NCBI RefSeq assembly: GCF_000165425.1
Contig: NW_001799422.1
Span: 125,206-189,205, forward strand
Direction: 5' to 3'
Length of the DNA: 64,000 bases
From: Paramecium tetraurelia
Lineage: Eukaryota > Ciliophora > Oligohymenophorea > Peniculida > Parameciidae
Below, in pieces: positions 1 through 11,966 of the stretch. How positions within the stretch are numbered: the stretch's first letter is position 1; every line of letters begins with the position of its first letter. The translations under genes and the position numbers were made by a program. The notes below the pieces were generated by a model, which was not told the DNA's origin, did no database searches, and saw nothing but the letters and a program-made list of their open reading frames with translations.

Positions 1-939
1 TGAACTTCTATAAGTTTATTCCATTCAGAGGTGATTTTATTAAGTATACATTTTGTTTCTGTCGAGAGCTATGAGTTGATTGCTCTCTTTTCGACATTGG
101 ACTTTCTCTTCGTCTCTTTTCGAAGGCATCCAAATTAGGCGCTGAATTTCTAATCAGAGTCGAAGACTGACTAGTTATCAGTTAAGTCTATTCAATTAGA
201 TTATTCAGATTGTTAATTTTCCTAATGTAATCTTTCATTAAAGGTTTCTTAAGTAATGGTAATTGATTCACTTAGTTCTGCTAAATGATCTTTCGAGATA
301 CTTGCTTACATTAAAGCTCCAAAACACTTGATTTTGCCTCAGGACTAAACTCCGCTTTCTCATCCCTTTCTCGTTCCGATTGCAAAGTTCTTAAATTCAT
401 GCACACTTTAGCAGTTTTAGCCACCTGATTAAAAATTCCCCTTAATTTCTTCCCATTTCTTACAATTTCTTATGGTTGTTCTTCTTCCTCCTCTTTGACT
501 TTTGAAATGAGAATGTCATGAAATTTCCTTATCTTTCTGCCAACCATTCCACACTCACCGCATCCACAACTTAATCTCCTTATTTTATACTATAACTCCG
601 GAAATTTATAATTTTTTTATCTACTCCTCTAATGTTATCTATTCTTTTTGATAGGAGAGCTTCTTCCATTGACAAATCCAAATTCCATCAAAGTCCTTTA
701 AGTGGTCAGTTATCGTGTAGTTGAAATAACTTATCTTGTATCGATGAATTGTTCTGATTTTTGATAGCATGTTTATTATAAAAGTCTCATAAACCCATCT
801 AAGCTTTTTGCTATGTTAATTACAATTCTATGATACATCGAAACAATTGAGATGTTTTCATACAAATCCCAATACATTTTTTCTTCCCACTTTGTTTGGG
901 TACTTCAATTTTATGAGATTTGATTATATTTATAGACAT
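1..939 (-). CDS. Unknown protein, 3' end beyond the window
   Basis: I do not recognise this protein. The minus-strand frame runs off the left edge, so the C-terminus is missing. I chose the ATG at 939 because it is the first in-frame Met; the open frame continues upstream to about 1023 with a hydrophobic run but no ATG, so an earlier exon is possible. A 25-nt GTA..TAG intron lies near 793-817, and a second short intron (537-558, GTG..CAG) is needed to keep the frame. The N-terminal part is basic with aromatic stretches; the C-terminal part is charged and Ser/Gln-rich. In-frame TAA and TAG codons are used as Gln. The coding call rests on frame continuity and codon composition, not homology. 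Confidence 0.5.
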
Positions 940-1146
940 TACAAAAATAAATAAGATTAAGAAATTTAAAAAGTCAAATGTAACACTAATGCTAATTTGT
1001 TCTGGTTTATAATAAATAACCAAGAAAACAGTAATTTAACATTTGGAATGCTGAATGAAATGTAAAATATCAATTATTTAAGTAGAGTGAATGGTGAATA
1101 AATTTATGTTGATTTAATTATATATATTTAGAACCAATTACAGCAT

Positions 1147-2417
1147 TCATTTTTTTGAGCTTTTATCTCCCTTCTCTTCCTTTTTCCTATCGTGTTTTGT
1201 TCCCTTTAATTATTTGTTTTATTTGGCCAATTGGGCCTTAGTTTTGGATTTATAAATTTACAGAACATCCTCATCTGCTAAAACATGGTTTAAGCCCACC
1301 TTTTATGGATTAAACCTAAATAGATTAACAAAACGTACTTGCAACTTCTACCCCAAACAATAGCAAACTTGAATTCATCAACCAACTCTCTATGAATCTG
1401 TGCACAAACACTTCTAACCATCAAACCATTACGATCATTACTAAGAACTATAGGATCTGAAAAATCTGGTTAGTTTCCTCTCTTTTTTGTATATACTCTG
1501 ACCAAATCGAGTTTGTCCCACATGCACTCTAATAAGAAATCCAAATTGAGCTTCAAATTGCATGATATCACACAATGATCTTTCCTTCTGGCAATTTCAT
1601 CCACTTCTTCAATAGATATCTTATCAATCTTATTGAAAACATAGAGACACTTGACATATTTTCTATTTCCTTCAATAATATCAATCAAATCATCGACTGT
1701 GATATCCTCTCTGATCAGTATATCAACATTATGAATTTTGTATTCTTACATAATGTTCTTAATTAATTTTTCATCTACCTTGGTCAATTTGATAGTCGAT
1801 GTAATACGAACCCTAAAAGTAATGAGAATCTAGATTACATTCCTGATTTATTTGGTGTAATGGTCACATCTGGTTTCTTCCTATTCAGTCTAATACCCAT
1901 TTTATCCAATTCCAAAGTGAGTTTCCTTCTTTGATCCTCAGCCTTGTCTGCCTCCAAAACCATTAAGACAAGATCACAAGCCTTGGCTACTGCAATGACT
2001 TGTCTTCCTCTTCCTCTGCCTTCAGAAGCTCCCTCGATAATTCCTGGAAGATCGAGCAATTGGATTTTGGCATCTTTATAGTCAATTACTCCAGGAATGC
2101 ATGTTAATGTAGTGAACTCGTATGCAGCCACAAGTGATTAAGTTTTAGTTAGAGTCGAAAGAATGGTGGACTTAGAAGTAGAGATGTGTAAATACCTTTC
2201 CGACAGATGGGAATCCAATCATACAGACTCTCGCATTACCAAACTTTTGAACTTCAAATCCTTCGCCTTTTGGGCCAGATTTGGGTGGCTCCAATAATTG
2301 AGTTCGATATTTGGCCAATTTAGCCTTCAATTAACCCATATGATACTCAGTTGCCTTATTCTTTTGGGTTCTGGCCATTTCGTCTTCGATTTCCTTGATT
2401 TTCTCAATGAGCCCCAT
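1147..2417 (-). CDS. DRG2: DRG2-type developmentally regulated GTP-binding protein
   Basis: Cytosolic OBG/DRG-family GTPase; the family binds polysomes with a DFRP partner and acts in translation. About 398 aa. Visible in order: the N-terminal helical start [21 protein letters not shown]1 GFPSVGKS, G2/G3 with TTLTCIPGV and [10 protein letters not shown]4 NKID, and a C-terminal TGS-like domain with KFAIVW and ADEDVLQI. IYTKKRG-type and CVISC..KLNLD segments match DRG2 rather than DRG1. A lysine-rich tail of about 30 aa follows. Three introns: 2171-2195 (25 nt, ends AAG, splits GK|S of the P-loop), 1813-1838 (26 nt) and 1316-1338 (23 nt). Length minus introns is 399 codons. It diverges from the MOK-like kinase with only 49 nt between the start codons. 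Confidence 0.95.
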
Positions 2418-2466
2418 AATTATTTTTATTAGTAAAAAAATCAAATTTATTTTTTTATTGAGTAAT
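2418..2466. promoter_or_regulatory. 49-nt divergent promoter gap (DRG2 / MOK-like kinase)
   Basis: This AT-only-like spacer separates two oppositely oriented start codons. It must contain both promoters and both 5' UTRs unless they extend into coding sequence. No TATA-like element can be singled out in such AT-rich DNA. Inference from gene positions only. Confidence 0.4.
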
Positions 2467-3659
2467 ATGAACCAATATTACATTCTGGTCAAAATAGGAG
2501 AAGGCACATTCTCTGAAGTCCTGAAAGCTAAATCAATGATAACTGGATAATTGGTTGCAATCAAATGCATGAAAAATCGATTCGACAGCGTGGTAATTTG
2601 ATCAAATATTCTTAGGATTAAGTAAAGAACCTAAAAGAAATCCAAGCCTTGCACTAATTATAACAACATCCCAATATTGTGAAACTCAATGAAGTTCTCT
2701 ATGATGAACCGAGTGGAAGATTGGCTTTGGTATGCGAATTAATGGAAATGAATCTTTATGACTGCATAAAGAATAGAACTTCCTATTTGAGCATGGCCAA
2801 AGTTAAAAAATACATGCATCAAGTATTAAAAGCCTTAGATTACATGCACAAACGCAACTTCTTTCACAGAGATATTAAACCAGAAAACATTTTGATTAAA
2901 AATGATAATGTTAAAGTAGCTGACTTGGGTAGTTGCAAAGGTATACACTCTACCCATCCATACACTGAATACATAAGTACAAGATGGTATAGAGCACCTG
3001 AATGTCTGATGACAGATGGTTACTATGACCAAAAAATGGATCTCTGGGGAGTTGGAAGTGTGATGTTTGAAATTATTGCATTGTAACCCCTATTTCAAGG
3101 AGAAAATGAATTAGATCAAATTAATAAGATCTTCAAAATCCTAGGAACTCCTGATTCTGAACTCTTGAACAGATTCAAATCTTAAGCTTCTCATATGGAA
3201 TTCAACTTCAAACCTTAAAAGGGAATAGGATTGGAAAGATTAGTCCCTCCACATGCTGGATCTGATTGCATAGACTTACTCTACAAGTTGTTGTAGCTAG
3301 ATCCAGTTAAGAGAATCAGTGCGGAGGAGGCACTTAGACATGAGTTCTTTGAAGAATTTTGGGATGCTCCTATGTCTCAGTCAAGTGATAGTACTCAATT
3401 TGGAAAGGCCATCAATATCGCCAAACCAAGGAAGAGATTGAATAAGGGGATCTATCCTGGTACAATAAAGTTGGAAGTGAAGTTGGAGGGCAAGTTGAAT
3501 TAATCTGATGATGAGAACGAGAAGGTCAGAGATGGAAGTTTGCACTCCAAATTACCTCCTATCACGAAACCACACATGAAACCTAAGGTTAAAAATCCTT
3601 ATGTTAAGAAAAAACTGTATGATGACTATATTATCGTTGGGAAAAAAGCTTTTAATTGA
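2467..3659 (+). CDS. MOK: MOK/RCK-family Ser/Thr protein kinase
   Basis: Protein kinase of the MAK/ICK/MOK group, which regulates ciliary length and intraflagellar transport turnaround in other eukaryotes. 389 aa. Visible: glycine loop [16 protein letters not shown] lysine, catalytic [10 protein letters not shown], a DLG (not DFG) magnesium motif in VADLGSCKG, the activation segment [14 protein letters not shown], and the C-lobe [13 protein letters not shown]. The TEY dual-phosphorylation motif and GSC following DxG are typical of MOK. A basic Ser/Lys-rich tail of about 90 aa follows. One 23-nt intron at 2593-2615. Glutamines are encoded by TAA/TAG throughout. DFG to DLG is the only departure I see from a canonical active site. 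It converges on the TBC gene with a 43-nt gap. Confidence 0.93.
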
Positions 3660-3702
3660 TTTACTTAAGTAACATAAAAATTACACAATTATAGATATAA
3701 TA

Positions 3703-5184
3703 TCATAATAAATTAAGTTTTTGCAATATTGCCATTAAATTGGGTTAGGAGGCATCAAATATTTCCAAAAAACTTTCAACTAGCTATTCTTAACAGAATG
3801 TTCTGATGTCGCTGTAGTTTCTGGTTATCAACTTATTTTTGTGATATGACAACATAGCTAGTATCAATTTGTGTATGATTTCTTCGCCTTCAATTAGGAA
3901 AAGATCAAGAATCATGCCTGAAAATCTCCAAGGGATATTGTACATCAATAATGTCATATAGAATCGAGAAAAGAAAGGAAAGAAATCAGTCTAAATACAA
4001 ATTCATCTTTACAATCCCTTCATCGTAGAAATGTCTGTGTAATTCAGGTATCTTTTTTTTCATCATCTATTCAAGCACATCTATCTTGAGTCTTAAGCCT
4101 TCAAAACCCTCCAAAAATACCACTCTCCAATTTTGATCCTTCATTATGTATAAGAAGATAAAGAACACCGTTTCATCCCTCTCCTCATCCATAACTTCAA
4201 AATCATTTAATTATTAATCATTAACACTTAAATCGTAACAAACTAATAGATTTGCTACTATGATATTGAGTCCTTAAACATACCCCAGCTCTTTATCATA
4301 ATTCGCATATGCGATTAGAATGTTTTTTAATGATTATTAATTTCTCATGCTATTCTATATCAAAACTAATACTTACTTAAACATATCGTGAATGATTGTT
4401 CTTGCCACGTCCTTTTCAATCTGAATCTTATGCAGAGTATCAGCCTTTTTCAATTTTTAATAACTTTGATTTCTTAGTTCCTTCTTGTTCTATTCCTGAT
4501 TACTGACGAAGATCCACCATTGTCTCCGTCTACAACTAATTCTATCATTTACATGTCATATTCCATTGTCTACAACATAATCGATTAATGTATTTATTAA
4601 ACTTTGTATCCTGTGAATGATTTATTTTTTAGGATAATTTACCAATCATTCTTCTCCAGAGTTCTATTGTCCTTCGTCGCTTATTCAATGAAAGTAATAT
4701 CATTTATCTCGATAGAGTTATAAATGTATTGATCATCCTTTGACAACTTGTAGAAATCCTAACATTCAACTACTCTTATACTTTTATTATGTTGATTTTC
4801 ATTTTACTATTAGCACTTACTGATCTCTATTTACACTTTTGATTCGGACTTGGTTATTGAACTATTTCTTGTTGTCCCTCCTATATCTGAGGAGGTTTCC
4901 TGATATGATAATCTATTCTTGTTTTTATGAACGAGTACGATTTTGTTAACCACATTAAATATATATAATATATTATTTCTTGTTAAAATTTGTAAGAATC
5001 TCTCACTTCTGATCCTCCCACCCAACTGAATATCTCCAAACAATCTAATGACTCCTCTTAAATCAATTGCACATCAATTTGTATCTTCAAACTATCCTAC
5101 TGAGTAAGTTCCACTCTCTTTTTAAATACTAATACAACAAACTCTAGAATATTAGTTCCTTTTGGAAACACTCAATAATTTCAT
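3703..5184 (-). CDS. TBC-domain Rab GTPase-activating protein (1)
   Basis: Rab-GAP of the TBC (Tre-2/Bub2/Cdc16) family. 452 aa after removing five introns (28, 23, 23, 27 and 22 nt; total length is then a multiple of three). The TBC domain occupies roughly the second half. It shows the arginine-finger motif IEKDVART (IxxDxxR), the glutamine-finger motif GYVQGLN, and the later FLIEGEE segment, so both catalytic fingers are present and activity is likely. The N-terminal third has no domain I can name. The start at 5184 depends on accepting a 28-nt GTG..TAG intron near 5143-5171; a later start is possible. It forms the left arm of a mirror-symmetric four-gene block with the second TBC gene. Confidence 0.85.
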
Positions 5185-5893
5185 TAAGTAATGTTTAGAA
5201 TATTCATTTTCTAATCACCAATTAAGTTCATTTTTAATATTTACAGATTTCTCTCAACTTAACTGTTCCTGCTCGAAATTATTGAAGCATCTTTTAATCC
5301 CTTGCAGTTCTAACAGCTGAAGCTGTCTTTTTAATTAAATGTTTATTTGGTTCTTTTTATAACTGTATTCTTTCTTGCTTTATATTTAGTTCTTACAATA
5401 TTTTATATTAAAACTGCAACCAAATATTTTTGTGTATTTAGATTATCATAATTTTTTGATTTGATTTTGTATTAAATTTATGTATGAATCATTAAACTAT
5501 GTAGACAAGATGGGTTACCAAATTAATATAATATATTTGTTAAGTTATAAAATAATTATATTTTTAGAGGTAATTTATTGAGGATTAAGTTTTTATAGAA
5601 ATTGATAGTTCTCACTAAACATTATGTCTGGTTGGTAATAGGTTTTAAATATTACAAAATGTTCATTTCATCTATAATATTGTTTCCTCTAATTTCTATT
5701 TATTTATACATATATTAACTATTCTATTACAATTAAACTAAATTAAAAAAAAATTAAATTATGAAAACGAGAAGATATTCAAAACATATGGAGATATCAT
5801 TATTTTAGGTTGACTTCTAATTATTAGAATAAAAATATAGAAATTTATTTTCTATTATAAATCATATATTATTATAATATACTTAATATTTTT
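5185..5893. other. 709-nt stretch without a recognised gene
   Basis: Very AT-rich; no frame longer than about 60 codons with convincing composition on either strand. It separates two divergent starts (TBC at 5184, RING protein at 5894) and is far larger than the 30-nt gap in the mirrored gene pair. I see no tRNA-like or hairpin feature worth naming. Confidence 0.5.
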
Positions 5894-6958
5894 ATGCAAG
5901 ATAAACCATAGGAATTAATAACGTGCAAATTCTGTAAGGAAAGATTTCCTCTTACTATAATGTATGCGCATAGAATGGAATGTAATATTGAAAATCACCC
6001 TGATTACTAATCTGTTGTATAAAATAAAGAATCAATGCTCTAAAAAATATAGGAGGAATTTCCAGATGACTCATAGAATATATTATAAACGAATAAATCT
6101 AAATTTAATAAGAACTAAAAAGTTGAAAATCCAGGTTTAGAAAAATAACTTTAAGAAGAATTTTCTTATTAACTTAAAAGAGAGATAGCTCCATAAGCAG
6201 TAAAATAATAGCAGAAATTAAACGATCTATAAACAGAATCTATTTTGGTTCGAACTACTAAAAAGTGTGAATATTGCAATGAGCTTTTTCCTATAGAACA
6301 AATTGATGATCATTATCCTAATTGTCAAACCTATTTAATGATAGAATAACTATAAATAGAGGAGACTCAAAATAAATTTTAATCAAATGAAAATTACATT
6401 GATAAGTAAAGTATGATTGGATAATAAAAGGAACCAGAAAACTTTTCTACAATAATTCATGAAGAATTGTAAAGTGATGGGAAAATACTGCAAAAGATAA
6501 TCACTAGGGATCCACTTACTAATAAAACATATGAAAATGTGTTTTTACTAGATTCTGATAACGGCAAATAGATAGAGCATATTTCTTAATAAATAATAGT
6601 GCCTAATGACAATAGGAGTTTCCATTAGAGCTTTTAGAGTTTCATCAACAAGGACTTGATTGATTTGGATCAAATAGAAGCAAACGATCAACAAAAGTAT
6701 GTAATCTTATTATTAATTAGATTACTTGTATAATAAATAAGATTTTAAAATTTAGTTAGAATAAATTTCTGTGATTCCAAATAGCTTGATTAGGAATTTA
6801 AATAATGTGGGATTTGTTTTATGAACTATTTAAAGGGAGAAGAACTATTTTTGCTGCCATGTATACACAGGTTTCATGCTAAATGCATGAGTAAGTGGTT
6901 AATAGACTAATCGACTTGTCCAATTTGTAAGATAGATTTTGAATAATAAAAAACTTGA
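5894..6958 (+). CDS. RING-H2 protein with two N-terminal C2HC zinc fingers (1)
   Basis: Probable E3 ubiquitin ligase, 346 aa. Two short C-x2-C...H-x3-C fingers are seen near the N-terminus (CKFCKERF..HRMEC, residues about 11-29) and mid-protein (CEYCNEL..HYPNC). The C-terminal 60 residues form a complete RING-H2: CGIC, CIHRFHAKC, then CPIC. One 24-nt intron at 6697-6720; remaining length is 347 codons. The middle is Gln/Glu/Asn-rich, much of it encoded by TAA/TAG. The zinc-ligand spacing supports folding. Substrate is unknown. It faces a gene of the same architecture at 7001-7998, tail to tail with 42 nt between the stops. Confidence 0.85.
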
Positions 6959-7000
6959 TTATTTGAATATTCTTATAAAGCATTGTAAAATAGTTTTAAT

Positions 7001-7998
7001 TCATCTTTTGACTTGTCCCTTGAATGGAAATAATTCTTTCTTGCAGTTATAGCATTTGGTACTTTTTTTGACCATGTTATGTAAACATTTTTTATGACTT
7101 TTTAAGAGGCAGCATTCTAGATTATAAATGATCTCGTCTTCTTTGAAGTAGTCTGAACAAAAGTAGCAAGTTTTTTAATCTAAAGTTTTCTTAAATTTCA
7201 AGTTTTTAAACATAGCTCCATCCAATAGTTTTTTGCCTTTTTATATAATATCTTTGCATTCAGAATGAATTTAGAGGTATTGTGCAATTATTGTTTAATT
7301 ATTGGCTATAATAAATGAGATAGACTAAGAAGGGATTTCTTATTCTTATGGTTAATCTAAGTCTTTGATTAGTTCTTAAAATCGAATAACTGAAGAACAA
7401 TTCATTTCATGAAAATCTTTGTCCTCAGAATTTAAAAGGCAATTGCAGTGTTCGCATTTTATTAAATTTGATACATCTACTTAATTTATGACTGATTGCT
7501 AGGGTTATTAATAGTAGAGTTATTCAAAATTAGGTTTTTGATTATAAGCTTCTTATTGAGAGAATTATTGTTAATTACAGTTTTGATAAGGTTGCCTTTC
7601 ATAGGAGGGTTATTATTATTATATGTTTTATTTCTATTATTCCTCATACCTTATGCTATCCTCTTTAGGTAATTGTATAACACCTAAAACTATAATTTTA
7701 CCATTATATTTATCATGGATCTTCTGAGACAATTAAAGATCAACATTGCTTTCTTGAAAATTTTAATTATTCTAGATATTTTTTGATTTCTTACTTATAA
7801 GGATGATGATTTTTGAAAAGACTAATGCTATTGCTCTGACTAAATATGTTGAGCATTTATTTAAGGCTTTGAAGAATTTGACTTGTTTATTTCTTTTGAC
7901 TTGGAAATACATGATCGTTGATGGTTGAAGATTTCATTTTGTTAAAATTCTTTCTCGCAATATTTGCAAACTTTATATATTGGTCTGTCACTTTTCAT
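7001..7998 (-). CDS. RING-like protein with two C2HC zinc fingers (2)
   Basis: 324 aa, with the same order of parts as the neighbour at 5894-6958: an N-terminal CKYC..H-x3-C finger (residues about 9-27), a second CEHC..H-x3-C finger, and a C-terminal RING-like module CYFC, CLLKSHKKC, CYNC. The RING is divergent: the Pro after the last Cys pair is missing and the central loop is longer, so ligase activity is less certain than in the neighbour. One 23-nt intron near 7775-7797. Probably a diverged paralogue. Its start is only 30 nt from the start of the second TBC gene, so the two must share a bidirectional promoter. Confidence 0.8.
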
Positions 7999-8028
7999 TT
8001 CCTATTAATTATATAATAAAATATTAAG
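7999..8028. promoter_or_regulatory. 30-nt divergent promoter gap (RING 2 / TBC 2)
   Basis: Only 30 A/T-rich nucleotides separate the two start codons, so 5' UTRs and promoters of both genes are compressed here or overlap coding sequence. Inferred from gene positions. Confidence 0.4.
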
Positions 8029-9162
8029 ATGATTCAACACAACTTTAACCCATTCAGAAAAAGCAACCGTTAGACATATTCATTATTTGATGAAAAAAGC
8101 TCTCATGAAATAACTGTTGAGGATGAAATGGCTATTTTGAAACATATTCCAAAATATGTTTGGGAAGATGATTACTATGAATAATTGAAGTTAGAGTTGA
8201 AATATCATAAAGTGGACATACAGGTACTATCTCATTCTGAATGGCAAAATCTTTTAGAGACAGGAATGTATGATTCAAACAAAAATTTATTATTATCAAT
8301 ATTTACTACAAGATCATTAACAGTGAAGCAAGTTTTTGACTTTATAACAATGTAATGTCAGATGACATGTTAATTTGAGCATCTTAAAAAACAATTGAAA
8401 GAAAAAAATTATGAATGCATCATCAAAGATGTACATAGAACTTTTAAGAGTTCAGATTATTTTTAGAAGGAGGAAGTACTCTAAAGACTTTAGGACATAT
8501 TAGTAGCTTATAGTAATTTGGACTCAGAAGTTTCATATGGTTAGGGAATGAACTTCATCGTTGCAGCTCTCATGTATTTAGATTTCAATAATGACGAAGC
8601 CATCTTTGAAATTCTAAGAACCATAATTATGGACAAAGAGTGGAGACAACTTTATATCAATGGGACTCCAGGTCTATTCTTATTGATGGCTAAATTCAAC
8701 TTTAAATTTAAAAAAAGAATGCCTGCATTATATCAACATTTTCTAAAACTTGGAATTGAGGATATGAGTATGTGTGCAAGTGCATTTTACTTAACTTTAT
8801 GTATGCAACATGCTCCAATACAGTTCTCTCTAGTGTTATTGGCTATGTTTTTTATTGAAGGTGATGACATAATAACCAAAATGATATTATCTATGATAAA
8901 GTATTTTGAGAATTATTTATTAAAATTAAACGACTTTTAACAAATAATTGAGTTTATCAAAAGAGGCCTTTTAAGTAACTTCTATCGAGAAATTCAAAAA
9001 TGTAGGAAACAACAGAGATTAGTACAAGTACTATTAGATATTGGATTAATTAAAAGGAAAGAAAAATAACACAAGCAAAAAATAAAAAAGGGATTAATGA
9101 AATAATTAGTTGATAGGCCTTTAGCATTTGGAAATGATGTTTATAGTTATTTTTTTAGATGA
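8029..9162 (+). CDS. TBC-domain Rab GTPase-activating protein (2)
   Basis: Second Rab-GAP of the window, 377 aa, intronless. TBC signatures: IIKDVHRTF (IxxDxxR arginine finger) around residue 130, SYGQGMNF (YxQG glutamine finger) around residue 171, and later FFIEGDD. Both fingers are intact. After the domain comes a lysine-rich tail. The last codons are TTT AGA TGA. Compared with the TBC gene at 3703-5184 it lacks the long N-terminal region and all introns. The orientation mirrors that gene around the RING pair. Target Rab unknown; a Rab11-like GTPase is encoded at 52 kb but no link is implied. Confidence 0.9.
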
Positions 9163-9857
9163 GTTGAATACTTATTCAATAAACTAATTTAGAATTTCAT
9201 TATTGATCAATTTTATTTAGGATATTCTTAGGTTATAATTTTTATATAGTTTGAAAAAGAAGATTGAATCATTTATTTCATAAGAAATATTTTGAATTAA
9301 TGATCAGTTCATCTTTTAATGCGGAGCAGGACCTTTCAATATAACAAAGGCTGTTTAGTATTCATGTTATATTCACTTTTCATTAATCGAACATACTTTA
9401 ATCAATGATTTTATCTTATTCGAAATTCAGACTATAATAAAAGAATTTCATCAATTTTAATATTTAAATAAAATTTATTTATCAATTTAAATGACCACAT
9501 AATATCTTTGATGCTTTTCTTGAATCCATTGACAATTAATCATTACTATATAGTAAATTATACATTGATAATTACTTTTATCTACCTATTTCTATTCACA
9601 GGTTCTTAAAAAATTACAAGAAACACACTTAATTTAAATATTACTACCAATATATAATTTGAAAATTATTAAATTATCAATTAATTGAATTTCAATTTAT
9701 CGATCTTATCATATTATTGCTTTATCCTATGTCAATTAATTGAATCAGAAACACAACCAAAACTCTGCCTCAACAAAGAATAATATTTTTAGAGAAAAGT
9801 GAATAAAAAGACTAACAAATATTATTTGATTTAAATTATGAATAATTTATATTTCCA
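9163..9857. other. 695-nt stretch without a recognised gene
   Basis: AT-rich spacer between the ends of a plus-strand and a minus-strand gene. I see no long frame, RNA-like fold or repeat. Confidence 0.5.
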
Positions 9858-11000
9858 TCATAATTTTCTTAGATCAACTTCACACTCAATTGGCACGTGA
9901 TCACTTCCTTCAACAGTTAAGTTTATATCAGATACAGTGATAGCATCAGAAGCTTCCTTATTAATTATAAAATAATCTAATCTCCATCCCTTGTTTTATG
10001 ATCTAAAATAAACTACTTTGTTACCTGCTATTACTTCTTGCACTAAAAAAGCTATACTTAACCTCTTTTGGATGTAAATGTCTGAACGAATCAACCCATC
10101 CTTTTTACAAATAATTGGAAAATTGATCCCTTTCTTATAGAGTAAATCTAAAATCAGAATATGAAGATACCCAGCAGTCTTCTTGTTGCCAGCTGGATTG
10201 GAAAGATCTATTTCGTGGTGGGCTACATTAAGATCACCACATAAGATCGTAGGTTTTTTCTTTCGAAGTCCTTCAAGATAGTTTTAGAAATCAATATCCC
10301 ACTCCTTGGTTCTATAATCAAGTCTTTCCAATTTCTATCCTGAGTTTGGAACATAACATGAAACTAAATAAAACTGTTCGAATTCAGCTGTGAGTGTTCT
10401 TCCTTCTTGGTCATGCTTATCGACACCAATATCGCACTTCACTGATAATGGTTTGACTCTATTAAGAATTACAAATTTCAACTTACTTAGATGCTATAGC
10501 AACTCCACTGTATCCAGCCTTAGATTTACAAAAATTAAGATATAGAAAATAGTGTTTTCCAAATTTAGCGCCTAAATTTTCTTTGTCAAATACATCTTAA
10601 TCAGCTTTCAATTCATTTAAACAAATTATATCAAACTTACTTTTAAGCAATAATTTACTTTAGAGTCATTTAAATATTAAACAGCTGATTCATGCTTTGT
10701 GACAGCTCTGATTCCATTTATATTCCAACTAGAAATTTTTACTGTTGGAGTACTAAATCTTCCATCTCCTAAATCAAATTTTTCATCTGCTTGGTTAACT
10801 TATTTTACTTTTTTTTCCACTTCCTTTACTTTCTATTATTTCTCGATTTTTTATGCACTTTTCTTACCTTCATTATCCTCAGTTTTCTTTTTTCCCTTTT
10901 ATTGTTTCCCTTTTGATTTAACAACAAATTCCTCTTCTTCTTCATCATTTCTCTCTGGACTACTTTTCTATTTGCCCGATCTGCCCCTCCTTTTATCCAT
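9858..11000 (-). CDS. APEX1: AP endonuclease (exonuclease III / APEX1 family)
   Basis: Base-excision-repair endonuclease that cuts 5' of abasic sites. 348 aa. A basic/acidic N-terminal tail of about 95 residues ([15 protein letters not shown], lysine runs) resembles a nuclear-targeting region. The catalytic domain follows: SWNINGIR (Asn ligand), LNELK (metal-binding Glu; family usually LQETK), [20 protein letters not shown] (catalytic Asp and Asn), [15 protein letters not shown], and EGSDHVPI with the catalytic His. All active-site residues I can place are present. Four introns (23, 28, 23 and 22 nt) bring the length to 349 codons; one ends AAG. Start chosen as the first Met of the open frame. 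Confidence 0.93.
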
Positions 11001-11966
11001 TATTAATATAAAAATTTGAAAATAGATTATTGTAAAATCACTTATTCTGATGTAGATTCTTATATCTTATTGTCAAAACACTACAATAAAGATCTTTTAA
11101 ATTCAATAATAGCTTATGTTCAAAGTTATTTAGTGTCTTTAAATGATTTCTAACAATATAGTATAGCATAATTTAGAGTTGATAATCTCAATATTTGTTC
11201 AGGCTATTGATTTCAAAAAGTTAGTAATAGCAAATTACTTAACAAAGGAACCTTTATAAACCCCATTAGAATAGAAATAATCACATTTTGATTTTAATAT
11301 TTATTATATATTCTCCAGCCATTAAAGAAATGAGTTAAAAACTCCTGAAATATTTGAATCTTCCCAAAGGACGATGTCATAAATGGAAATTAAATTAGAA
11401 TTCAATAGTTACTTTTGTATTTCTTTAATGAATAAGAAAACTTTAAAATTAAGTTATGTAATTGAATTATAAATTGGAGTATCAACTTTCAAAGGTTTCA
11501 TGAAATACAATAAAAAACTAACTCCATATTTTTTATATTTTCTATAATGAATTGATTAATATAGGTCTAATAGTAATATATTAGAATTACTTATAACTCA
11601 CTTTATAAATTATCATAAACAATTAATCAGTAATAATCAAACTAATTAGAAAATTTAAATGAAGTTAATTCAAATTCTCAAAGTTTTTTTAATTTTATTC
11701 ATCATGAATCTACTATGTATATGTAATAGATTCATTGAGTACATAAAGATCAATTATATTTCTTTTCTAGTAGTTCTTCTGAATATATTAATTATATAAT
11801 TATATTATATAACATTTAAGTTTTATAGTCATGTCAAGATGAGAATTCCTTTTCAATTTTCTAGTATTGATATTAATGTTAAATTTGGATATCATTCTAA
11901 TATTAGTTTTGAAATTCTAAAAAAGTATATGCTCTTTGCATAAATAATTTAAATAACATAAAAATA
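11001..11966. other. 966-nt stretch without a supported gene
   Basis: The longest gene-poor stretch of the window. It lies between divergent genes. A plus-strand frame from about 11704 to 11970 could encode a 90-residue hydrophobic peptide, but its stop overlaps the ATG of the EF-hand gene and its composition is that of AT-rich noncoding DNA, so I do not call it. An imperfect hairpin (11706-11733) lies inside. Confidence 0.5.
11706..11733. repeat. Imperfect inverted repeat / hairpin
   Basis: Arms GAATCTACTA and TAATAGATTC pair at 9 of 10 positions around an 8-nt loop. It sits about 230 nt upstream of the EF-hand gene. Function unknown; could be chance in AT-rich DNA. Confidence 0.4.

Noticed and set aside
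10699-11019. Plus-strand Phe/Ser-rich frame over the APEX N-terminus
   Set aside because: Antisense of the Lys/Glu-rich APEX leader on the minus strand.
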